Shown here: one piece after another, positions 19,031 to 28,225 of the stretch
Numbering within the stretch: position 1 is the stretch's first letter
Layout of the letters: the number at the start of each line of letters is the position of its first letter
Assembly (NCBI GenBank): GCA_009845425.1
Contig: VXZQ01000017.1
Location: forward strand, 186,083 to 250,082
From: Holophagales bacterium
Lineage (GTDB): Bacteria; Acidobacteriota; Thermoanaerobaculia; Multivoradales; Multivoraceae
Direction of reading: 5' to 3'
Length of the DNA stretch: 64,000 nt
The notes under the pieces: generated by a model
The model's database searches: none
Seen by the model: only the letters and a program-made list of their open reading frames with translations
What the model was told of the DNA's origin: nothing
Translations under genes and position numbers: made by a program

Positions 19031-20310
19031 TCCAGGTCCACCAGTTCGCTCAGGAGCTCCACCGAGCGTTCCACCGCGCCCCGGTTCCGGTCGACGATCG
19101 CCAGACCGCGCCTGCCCTGCTCCGCCGCCTCGTCGGGTCGGTCCAGCAGGCGTCGCCAGGCTTCGGTCAACGCCTCGCCGTCAGGCGCCAGGGTCAAGCC
19201 GTGCGCGGCCTCGAGGTCGCGCGCCATGCGCCGGAAGTTCTCCATCGACGGGCCGACGATCACGGGCACGCCGAACCGCGCCGCCTCGATCGGGTTGTGG
19301 CCGCCGGTCCGCACGAGCGTGCCGCCGATGAACGCCGCCGACGCCAGCCGGTAGAGCGAGGCCAGTTCGCCCAGGGAGTCGAGCAGGACGATCCCGGGCA
19401 ACGAGGCCGGCCGGGGCCCCGGGCCTCTGGCCGCGGCAATCCCGCTCCGCCGAACCCCCGGCACCGACCGTGCCTTCACTTCTCGCCAGACCTCGTCGAA
19501 GCGTTCCGGATGACGGGGAGCCAGGACCAGCAGCGCCTCGCGGTCCAGTCGTTCGAAGGCGTCGAGGACGATCGGCTCTTCGCCCGACATCGTCGAGCCC
19601 GCGACCAGGATCGGCCGCTCGGCCGCGAGGGCCCGCAGGGCCTGCTCCAGGCCGGCCACCGGGAGCGGTTCCGGTGTGTCGAACTTCAGGTTGCCGGTCA
19701 GCGACGTGCGCGCAGGCCGCGCGCCCAGGCTCAGCAAACGCTCCTCGTCCTGCGGACTCTGGGCGCCCAGCCGACCCACCGGGTCGAGCAGGAACCGCCG
19801 GTAGAGGCGGCCGGCCCGCTTCATCCGCCCGTAGCTGCGGTCGCTTATGCGGGCGTTGAGCACGGCCACGGGAATCGACCGGCGGCGGCAGTCCCGCAGC
19901 AGCAGGGGCCAGAGCTCGCTCTCGAACAGGACCAGACCGCGCGGCGCGTAGCGATCCAGAAAACGACCGACCAGCAAGCCCAGGTCGAACGGCAGGTACG
20001 TGACGACCACGCTCCTGCCGCCCGCGGTCAGCGGCTCGAAGAGCTTCTCCGCCGCGGCCTGACCGGTGGGCGTCACCGTCGTCACCACCAGGTCGAGGTC
20101 CGGCGGCAGGGCCCGGGCCAGCGTCGCCGCGACGCCGGCCTCGCCCACCGACGCGGCGTGCAGCCACAGCGGTCTGGTCCCCCGGGCCTCCGGCAAGCGT
20201 CCCAGCCGGGCAGGCAGCGTCGGCAGGTAGTGCCGGCCGCGCCGGGCCAGCAGCACGGGAGCCGCCACGCCCAACCCTGCCGCCATCGCGAGCTGGTAGA
20301 TGAACCACAT
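19027..20310 (-). CDS. waaA: 3-deoxy-D-manno-octulosonic acid (Kdo) transferase
   Basis: The enzyme adds Kdo to lipid IVA at the inner membrane. ATG 20310 gives 427 residues beginning MWFIYQLAMAAGLG, a membrane anchor; 28 further upstream codons are open but look unlike the family. Motifs include WLHAASVGEAGVA, VLFESELWPLLL, NARISDRSYGRM, TGNLKFD and the donor-binding GTLVRTGGHNPIEAARFGVPVIVGP segment (its first and last parts). It forms a two-gene unit with lpxK. It is divergent from the ECF sigma gene with 142 bases between. Confidence 0.94.
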   Translation of the reverse strand: MWFIYQLAMAAGLGVAAPVLLARRGRHYLPTLPARLGRLPEARGTRPLWLHAASVGEAGVAATLARALPPDLDLVVTTVTPTGQAAAEKLFEPLTAGGRSVVVTYLPFDLGLLVGRFLDRYAPRGLVLFESELWPLLLRDCRRRSIPVAVLNARISDRSYGRMKRAGRLYRRFLLDPVGRLGAQSPQDEERLLSLGARPARTSLTGNLKFDTPEPLPVAGLEQALRALAAERPILVAGSTMSGEEPIVLDAFERLDREALLVLAPRHPERFDEVWREVKARSVPGVRRSGIAAARGPGPRPASLPGIVLLDSLGELASLYRLASAAFIGGTLVRTGGHNPIEAARFGVPVIVGPSMENFRRMARDLEAAHGLTLAPDGEALTEAWRRLLDRPDEAAEQGRRGLAIVDRNRGAVERSVELLSELVDLD

Positions 20311-20346
20311 AAGGTGACGGCCGGAGACGGGCCGGTCAGGGCCGTA

Positions 20347-20364
20347 TTGACGCACGAGTATAAT
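20347..20364 (+). promoter_or_regulatory. Perfect TATAAT box in the waaA/sigma divergent region
   Basis: A consensus -10 hexamer TATAAT lies at 20359-20364, rare in such GC-rich DNA, with TTGACG at 20347-20352. The spacer is only 6 bases, so the two do not form a normal sigma-70 promoter. On the opposite strand the same bases overlap TATACT, which could serve waaA. Which of the two genes it serves is not decided. Confidence 0.3.
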
Positions 20365-20452
20365 TCCGGCGCCTGCTGGCGGAGGGCTCTCCATCTCCCG
20401 AAGCGCGGCCTCTTGGACGCTTTGCCCCGGGCCTCCGTATCAACAGCGAGGC

Positions 20453-21160
20453 ATGAGATCCGCGCAAGCCATCCGCATGGAACCGCCACGCGAAGATCCT
20501 CCACGGAGCGGTCTCACGATCGCGTACTCCCGCCACCAGCGTCAGGTGGCGTGGGCCGACGCGTCCGACGCCGAACTCCTGGAGGGCCTTCGCCGCGACG
20601 ACGATCTCGCGCTCGACGAACTGATGAGACGCAAGACGACTCGCCTGGTTCAACTGGCCACCCGGCTGGTGGGCGACCGGGAAGACGCCCGCGACATCGT
20701 CCAGATCGCCTTTCTGCGGATTTGGAACTCGCGGCATCGCTTTGACCGCCGCTACAGCCCGAACACCTGGATCTACCGGATCGTCTCGAACCTCGCCATC
20801 GACCACCTGCGCTCCCGCTCCTCCCGTCTCCGCTCGCTGCAGAGCTTCCAGTTTCACCACGAGCACCAACGGGGCGAAGTCTCCGCGCGGCAACTCGATT
20901 CGCTCTCCGCCAGTGAAGTCCGGGCCGTGTTCCACGAACTCGCGTCCACTTTGAGCGAGAAGCAGCGCGCGGTGTTCGTGCTGCGCGAGATGGAGGGGTT
21001 GGCCGGCAAGGAGATCGCGGGCATCCTCGGCATCCGTCCCTCGACCGTCCGCAACCACCTGTTCAACAGCCGCAAGCTGCTTCGCGAGGAGTTGCTCAGG
21101 CGATACCCCGAGTACGCACAAAGAGCCGGGAGCCGTGCCGGAAGAAAGGAGCGCCCATGA
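20453..21160 (+). CDS. ECF-type RNA polymerase sigma factor heading the secretion/pilus operon
   Basis: A sigma-70 family group 4 factor of 235 residues. Region 2 is clear (ELLEGLRRDDDLALDELMRR, REDARDIVQIAFLRIWNSR and NTWIYRIVSNLAIDHLRSR). Region 4 has LSEKQRAVFVLREMEGLAGKEI followed by the helix-turn-helix IAGILGIRPSTVRNHLFNSRKLL. About 45 residues precede region 2, longer than usual. Its stop overlaps the anti-sigma start in an ATGA. The gene is the first of a run of coupled genes that ends with dut. It probably controls the operon, but no ECF promoter was recognised upstream. Confidence 0.9.
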   Translation: MRSAQAIRMEPPREDPPRSGLTIAYSRHQRQVAWADASDAELLEGLRRDDDLALDELMRRKTTRLVQLATRLVGDREDARDIVQIAFLRIWNSRHRFDRRYSPNTWIYRIVSNLAIDHLRSRSSRLRSLQSFQFHHEHQRGEVSARQLDSLSASEVRAVFHELASTLSEKQRAVFVLREMEGLAGKEIAGILGIRPSTVRNHLFNSRKLLREELLRRYPEYAQRAGSRAGRKERP

Positions 21161-21720
21161 CCTCTCTGTGCCCCGACTGGGCTGCCCTCCTGCGCGAACG
21201 CGAGCGGGCCGAACGGACTCCGGAGGTCGGCGGCGCTACGGTGGACGCCGCCTGGAACGAGGCTCTCCGTCACCGCGAGGACTGCGAACGCTGCCGCGCG
21301 GCCTCGCTCGATGCCGATCCGGTGCTGCTGTTCAGCGGCCCTCCCGCCGGCGACACTGCCGATCACGACGACGAGGTCAGCGCGGGCGACATCGACGCGA
21401 TCCGCCAGCGCGTACGGCTCGAGCTCGACGGAAGGGCAACCGAGAGGCGGCTGAACGAGGCGCGGAGCGCCCGCCGGCGCCTGCCCGTGGCGTCGGTACT
21501 GGCCGCAGGCGCCGCGGCCGCGGCGCTCGGTTTGAGTTTCCTGCTGTGGCCGAAGACCGCGCCGCCAGCGGAGGAAATCGCGGACGTCCCGCCGGTGCTG
21601 CCCGACCACATCGCGATGGCGCCGTTGGTCGAGCCGCTCGGCGACGAACCGCTGCAGGTCTACCAGCTTCCCGGCAACGACAGCGACGGCCTCGACGTAG
21701 TCCTGGTGGTGGCACCGTGA
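21157..21720 (+). CDS. Membrane zinc-finger anti-sigma factor
   Basis: A 187-residue protein with the ZAS zinc motif HREDCERC (His-x3-Cys-x2-Cys, near residue 32), a cytoplasmic linker, and one membrane helix (VASVLAAGAAAAALGLSFLL, about 112-131). A short Pro/Glu-rich external tail follows. This is the classical layout of an anti-sigma factor holding an ECF sigma factor. The gene is coupled to the sigma gene by ATGA and to the next gene by GTGA. What releases the sigma factor is unknown; no dedicated protease gene is adjacent. Confidence 0.78.
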   Translation: MTSLCPDWAALLRERERAERTPEVGGATVDAAWNEALRHREDCERCRAASLDADPVLLFSGPPAGDTADHDDEVSAGDIDAIRQRVRLELDGRATERRLNEARSARRRLPVASVLAAGAAAAALGLSFLLWPKTAPPAEEIADVPPVLPDHIAMAPLVEPLGDEPLQVYQLPGNDSDGLDVVLVVAP

Positions 21721-22460
21721 GCACCCTTCGCCCGGCCCTGGCCGCCCCAGCGTTCCTGGTTGCAGCGCTCCTGGCTGCCGCCGGCACGGCGCAGCCGACC
21801 TTCGCCCAGCCCGGCAACGCGCAGCAGGAGGCCGAAACCCAGATCCGCCACGCCTTCACACTCCAGCATCAGCGGGCCGACGACGCCCTGGAGTGGATGC
21901 AGAACGAGATGTCGCCCCAGGGAACGATCGAACTGCAGCGGGCGACGAACACCCTGGTGCTGAGGGACCGGAGCAGCGTGCTCGAACACCTGCTCGCCCT
22001 GCTGCGTGACTTCGACCACCCCCGCCGTCAGATCGAGTTCGAGATCTTCATCCTCGAGGCGTCGCGTCGCGGCAGCGGCGACCCACGTTCCGAACTGCCG
22101 GCGCAGCTCACCGACGAGTTGGGCAACTGGCTGGCCTTCACGAGCTACCGACTGCTCGGCGAGGGCCAGTTCGAAGCGACGGAGGGCGAGAACGTCCGCT
22201 ACGAGATCGGCACCGAGTTCCGGCTCGGTTTCCGCGTCGGAACCGTGCTGCTCGACCGCCGGCTCAAGCTGTACGGGGTCGAGATCGAGCGGAGCCGCAG
22301 CGCCGTCCTCGACGAGCGTGTCTTCAACGGCCACCTGAACGTGTGGGTCGGAAAGCCGCTGGTCCTGGCGCTCCCCTACCCCGGATCCGACGCCAGTGGC
22401 CTGGTGGTCGCCGTGACCGTCCGGTCTCCCCGTGAAGACGGCCTGGCCGCCGGCGACTAG
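21717..22460 (+). CDS. Orphan exported secretin-N-domain protein
   Basis: From GTG 21717 the protein has 247 residues and a signal peptide ending near AAGTAQPTFAQ. Residues about 40-105 look like a secretin N-type (NolW) domain (HQRADDALEWMQNEM, NTLVLRDRSSVLEHLLALL, RQIEFEIFILEASRR). No secretin channel domain follows. The remaining 140 residues are predicted beta-rich and not recognised. It lies between the anti-sigma factor and gspF. A periplasmic adaptor of the secretin ring, or a sensor of its state, is an inference from position. The longer open frame upstream is antisense-like to the anti-sigma gene. Confidence 0.65.
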   Translation: MSTLRPALAAPAFLVAALLAAAGTAQPTFAQPGNAQQEAETQIRHAFTLQHQRADDALEWMQNEMSPQGTIELQRATNTLVLRDRSSVLEHLLALLRDFDHPRRQIEFEIFILEASRRGSGDPRSELPAQLTDELGNWLAFTSYRLLGEGQFEATEGENVRYEIGTEFRLGFRVGTVLLDRRLKLYGVEIERSRSAVLDERVFNGHLNVWVGKPLVLALPYPGSDASGLVVAVTVRSPREDGLAAGD

Positions 22461-22473
22461 GAGCGGGTGGGGC

Positions 22474-23711
22474 ATGCAGTTCGTCTGCCGGCTTGGCACC
22501 GCCGACGGTCGCATCGTGGAGCAGATCCACGAGGCGCCGGATCTGCGCACCGCGCGGCGAGAGATCGAGCGCCGCGGGCTGTACGTCTTCGAGATCAGGC
22601 GCCGCGGCCTGCAGCACCTCTTCGGGTCGCTTCTGGGCACGGGTTCGGCCACCGGTGACGGGGACCGCAAAGCGATCCCGGGACAGGACTTCCTGATCTT
22701 CAACCAGCAGTTGGCGGGCCTGCTCAGCGCGGGACTGCCCCTGCTCCAGTGCCTGGACCTGCTATGCGAGCGACAGCGACACGCCGGCTTCAAGGAGGCG
22801 CTGAGCGAGATCCGTGACCGCGTCGAGAGCGGCGAGGAGCTCTCCGAGGCGTTTGCGGCGGCCGGCAACTCGTTCCCGCCGATCTACAGCTCGATGCTCA
22901 AGGCGGGGGAGCAGAGCGGCGGCCTGGAACGGGTCATCCGCAGGTATGTTCGGCAGTTGAAGCTCGTCACGAGCTCCCGCAAGCGAGTGGTCAGCGCGTT
23001 CTTCTACCCGGCGCTCCTCATCTGCCTGTCCGTCGTCATCGTGGCGGTGATGATGTTCTTCGTCATGCCCCGCTTCGAAGAGTTCTACGTGGCGCTCGAC
23101 CTCGATCTGCCCTGGATCACGCAGCTCCTCCTCGGTCTGTCCCAGGTGCTGCGCAGTCCGACCACCCTGGTGCTCATAGCCGCAGCGGTGGTGGCGGGCT
23201 GGGCGACCTGGCGAGTCGGCAAGAGCGGCCGGATCGGCGCCCTGGTCGACCGCCTGAAACTGCGGTTGCCCATCATCGGGCCGATCTTCCACCGCTTCGC
23301 GCTGTCCGAGTTCTGCCGCTCCCTGGCCACGCTGCTGCACGGCGGCCTGCCACTCGCCGCGGCGCTCGAAACCGCTACGTCGGCCGTCACGAACCGGTTC
23401 CTTCACGAGCGGGCGGTGGCGCTCGGACCACGTATCCGCGAGGGCGAGGCCTTCCACGTGGCGCTCGAGGAATCGGGAGTGTTCACCGACCTGGCGATCG
23501 ACATGGTCAAGGTAGGTGAGGCGACCGGAGCCCTGGACGAGATGGTGAACAGTGTTTCCGACTTCCTCGACGAGGATGTCGAAACCCGAACCGAGCGGCT
23601 CCTCTCACTGGTGGAACCCGTGATGCTGGTCGTCATGGGTTGCACGATCGCGTTGCTCGTACTCTCGATGTACCTGCCGCTCTTCAGCGTACTGGGACAG
23701 GTGCAGGGCTG

Positions 23712-23712
<1 letters not shown>
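22474..23712 (+). CDS. gspF: Type II secretion / type IV pilus platform protein GspF/PilC
   Basis: An inner-membrane platform protein of 412 residues from ATG 22474. It has two copies of the GspF domain (FLIFNQQLAGLLSAGLPLLQ near 70 and EFCRSLATLLHGGLPLAAAL near 280). Three hydrophobic segments are visible: PALLICLSVVIVAVMMFFVM, the TTLVLIAAAVVAGWATW helix, and MLVVMGCTIALLVLSMYLPL at the end. TAGGAG (22458-22464) precedes the start by 9 bases. The stop overlaps the gspE start by one base (TGATG), indicating coupling. In pilus systems this protein links the ATPase to pseudopilin assembly. Confidence 0.93.
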
Positions 23713-25397
<1,685 letters not shown>

Positions 25398-26369
25398 ACG
25401 CCTTGCCGGCCTCGACGACCCTCGGGGACCGGCGTCGGTGTTCCTGCTCGACGAGCGCGAGCTCGTTCTGGCCCACTTCGTGCGCCAGAACGGGCCCACT
25501 CCGGAGTTGCAGGCCGTCCGGCGACGCGAGCTGCCGGCCAACACGTTCCAGGAAGGGGCGCTGGGCGGGCCGTTGCGAGAGCCCGCCCAGTTCCACGACG
25601 TGGTCGCAGAACTCCAGCAGGCCGCCGATACCGCCACCGGAACTCAGGTCACGGCCGCCGCACTCGTCCTCCCGGACCGCTGGCTGCGGCTGACGTTCGC
25701 GGAACTCGAGGACGTGCCCCGGAGCCCGCAACATCGCGAGGAGGCCCTTCGCTTCAAGTTGCGCAAGCAGGTGCCTTTCCGCGTGGAGGAGTTGCGCGTA
25801 CGCGGCGCACGGACCGGCAACGGCGGCGGCGCGTCCACGCGTTTTCTGATTGCCTTCGGCGTGGAGCGTGTGCTGGCCCAGATCGAGGGTTCTTTCCGCC
25901 GTGCCGGAATTCACATCGGCATGGTGACGAACGCGAGCCTCGGCGCGGTGAACGGCATCCGGCAGGTGCACGACGTTGGCGGCGCGTTCCTGCTTGTGCT
26001 TGCCCACCGCGACGGCTATTCCCTCCTGGCGCACACGGAGGAGGGCCCCGCCCTCTACCGCTACAAGAACTTCGATCCGGCACTCCCTCCCTCGGTCGCT
26101 TCGCGGCTGGCAGTACGCGAGTTGCGGCTGACCAGGAGCTTCATCGAGGAGCGCGGCCTGTTCGGCGCCGCGGCCGACCTGCCCGAGCACGTCCTGATGC
26201 TGGCGGCCGAGGCCTGCCGGGAAACCTGGCGCGAACGGCTCGAAGAGGCTCTGGGGCTGCCGGCTCGCGTTCTCGACGACAACACGACCTCCGGCGGCGG
26301 ATCCGAGGCCGGAGACCTCGAACTCGACCGCGCCCTGCCGATGCTGGGCGCCTCGCTCGCGGTGAGAAC

Positions 26370-27032
26370 GTGAGCAGGTTCCTGAACCTCGCCGCCCGAC
26401 CGTTCGTCAACCGCCGCCCCTGGCGCCGGCTGACCGCCCTGCTGTGGGCGCTGGGCCTCGCCCTGCTGACGCTGAACGCGGTGCTGTACTGGGGCTACCT
26501 CACCGGCTCGGCCGACGCCCGCGCCGAACTTGCCGGGCTGCGGGAGCAACTCGCCGGAGACCAGACGGAACTCGACCGGTTGAGCGCGGAACTGGCGCGG
26601 CTCGACCTGGAGGGGCAGAACCGCGAAGTCGCCTTCCTGAACGAGCGCATCGCGGACCGGCGCTTCCCCTGGGGGCAACTCTTCAACGACATCGAGCAGG
26701 TGCTGCCGTGGAACACGCGCTTGCGAAGCCTGGCGCCGGAGCGCGGCGACCGGAACCGGCGGCGGCGCGCGGAGCTCGGAACCGGTGACCGCTCCCGGGT
26801 GGTCCTCGACCTGACCGGGGAAGCCCGCGACGACCAGGGGCTGCTCGACCTGATCGACGCCCTGTTCGAGCATCCCGCCTTCGACGATCCCAAGCTGCTC
26901 CACGAGAGCCGGCAGGAAGCCGGCCCGCTGGACTTCACGATCGCGGTCGTCTACCTGCCTGGCGACACCCCCGGCAACGCCGCGGAAACCCCGGCGACCA
27001 GCGCCGTGGCGCCCGCGGAGGAGGGGCCGTGA
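26370..27032 (+). CDS. pilN: PilN-like inner-membrane assembly protein
   Basis: A bitopic protein of 220 residues. A short cytoplasmic N-terminus opens with MSRFLNLAARPFVNRR, similar to the NLL/RPFxN motif by which PilN docks to PilM. A single membrane helix (LTALLWALGLALLTLNAVLY, about 21-40) is followed by a coiled-coil (ARAELAGLREQLAGDQTELD) and a ferredoxin-like domain. A Pro/Ala-rich tail ends the protein. GTG 26370 overlaps the pilM stop in a GTGA, and its own stop overlaps the next gene the same way. Confidence 0.75.
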   Translation: MSRFLNLAARPFVNRRPWRRLTALLWALGLALLTLNAVLYWGYLTGSADARAELAGLREQLAGDQTELDRLSAELARLDLEGQNREVAFLNERIADRRFPWGQLFNDIEQVLPWNTRLRSLAPERGDRNRRRRAELGTGDRSRVVLDLTGEARDDQGLLDLIDALFEHPAFDDPKLLHESRQEAGPLDFTIAVVYLPGDTPGNAAETPATSAVAPAEEGP

Positions 27033-27610
27033 GACGGCGGCGGCGCGGCTGGCGGCTGCGTATCTGGTTCTGGGTCGGCGCGGGCCTGTGCGTCTTCAAC
27101 GCGGCTCTGCTGTCCACCTACCGCGGCGTCTACGCCGGTCGCTTCCAGGCGCTCGAGGACGAGATCGCCCAGGTCCAGAACCTGCGCACCCGCGCCACCC
27201 AGGAGGTAGCCCGCCGCGAGAGCCAGGTCACGACGGTCGAGGCGACCCGCAGCCAGGTGCGAACCCTGTACCGCGACGGCTTCGCGACCGAGCGCGAACG
27301 GCTGACCGACCTGATCGGCGAGGTCAAGGAACTGGCCGACCGCTCGGGATTTGGTCCCAGTTCGATCTCCTACCCGGAAGCGACGCTGGAGCAGTACGGC
27401 CTGGTCGAGAAGTCGATCGTGTTCACGGTCGAGGGGAACTACAGCCAGCTGCGGGGGCTGGTCAACCTGCTCGAGGTCACGGACACCTTCGTGGCCCTCG
27501 AGTCGATCAGCCTGAGCGAGGCCACGCCGAACCTGCGCATCGATCTCCGGCTTTCGACCCTGTTCTCCGGCGACGAGTCCAGGACTGCCCGGCAGGAAGC
27601 AGGCGCATGA
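27029..27610 (+). CDS. pilO: PilO/GspM-like inner-membrane assembly protein
   Basis: A 193-residue bitopic protein with a very basic N-terminus (MRRRRRGWRLR), one membrane helix at about 11-30 (IWFWVGAGLCVFNAALLSTY), a long coiled-coil (about 38-100) and a C-terminal ferredoxin-like domain (VFTVEGNYSQLRGLVNLLE). This layout is that of PilO, which pairs with PilN in the periplasm. GTG 27029 overlaps pilN and the stop overlaps the next gene in an ATGA. Sequence similarity is low, so the name rests on layout and gene order. Confidence 0.7.
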   Translation: MRRRRRGWRLRIWFWVGAGLCVFNAALLSTYRGVYAGRFQALEDEIAQVQNLRTRATQEVARRESQVTTVEATRSQVRTLYRDGFATERERLTDLIGEVKELADRSGFGPSSISYPEATLEQYGLVEKSIVFTVEGNYSQLRGLVNLLEVTDTFVALESISLSEATPNLRIDLRLSTLFSGDESRTARQEAGA

Positions 27611-28212
27611 GCGCGGCCCGGGCCAGCTCCAACCGCCCGAACCCGCTGCTGCTGGGCCTGCTCGGCATCGTCGTGGTGGTCGCCGCGTGGCGATACCTGC
27701 CGTCGTTCGGGGGCGGGCCCGGCTTCACCCGCACGACCGCGGCCGACCTGCGTTCGACCACGATCGACGTCGTCGAGCTCGCTCCTTACACCCTCGACCA
27801 GCCGCCACCGCCCAGCCGTCCCTCACGGGATCCCTGGTCCTTCGGAACCCGGCCCGCGCCTGAGGCAACCGGCGAGCCCGCGGCGCCTCCGGCCCCCGAG
27901 CCATTGCAGCCCGCCATCCCGGAGACGCCGGCGCCACCCGTCATTCGGGACCCGCCCGCGCCGGAGCCGCTCGGACCCAGGCCACCGCCGGTCGACGTCT
28001 TCTACATCGGGTCTTTCGGACGCAGCGACAATCCGATCGCGGTCTTCGTCGACGCCGACAAGTCCATCTTCAACGCACTCGAGGGCGACCTCGTCAAGGA
28101 CAAGTTCGAAGTGCAGAACATCGGCTACGAGTCGGTCGATCTGCTCTTCGTGGGTTTCCCGGACGAACAGCCGGTGCGGCTCGCCATCGGCGGCCGTCCG
28201 AGCGGCAGCTAA
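27607..28212 (+). CDS. pilP: PilP/GspC-like periplasmic protein with proline-rich linker
   Basis: From ATG 27607 the protein has 201 residues: an N-terminal membrane helix (LLLGLLGIVVVVAAWRYL, about 14-31), a Pro-rich linker (about 68-130, with repeated PAPEPL/PPA) and a C-terminal beta domain (VFYIGSFGRSDNPIAVFVDA to FVGFPDEQPVRLAIGG). GspC and PilP proteins use such a domain to touch the secretin. The long linker could span the periplasm. The open frame upstream belongs to the shadow of pilO. Thirteen bases separate it from gspD. Confidence 0.7.
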   Translation: MSAARASSNRPNPLLLGLLGIVVVVAAWRYLPSFGGGPGFTRTTAADLRSTTIDVVELAPYTLDQPPPPSRPSRDPWSFGTRPAPEATGEPAAPPAPEPLQPAIPETPAPPVIRDPPAPEPLGPRPPPVDVFYIGSFGRSDNPIAVFVDADKSIFNALEGDLVKDKFEVQNIGYESVDLLFVGFPDEQPVRLAIGGRPSGS

Positions 28213-28225
28213 GGATCTGAACCAC

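Noticed and set aside
20347..20364. Canonical sigma-70 promoter TTGACG/TATAAT
   Set aside because: The spacer is 6 bases instead of about 17; kept only as a lone -10-like element.
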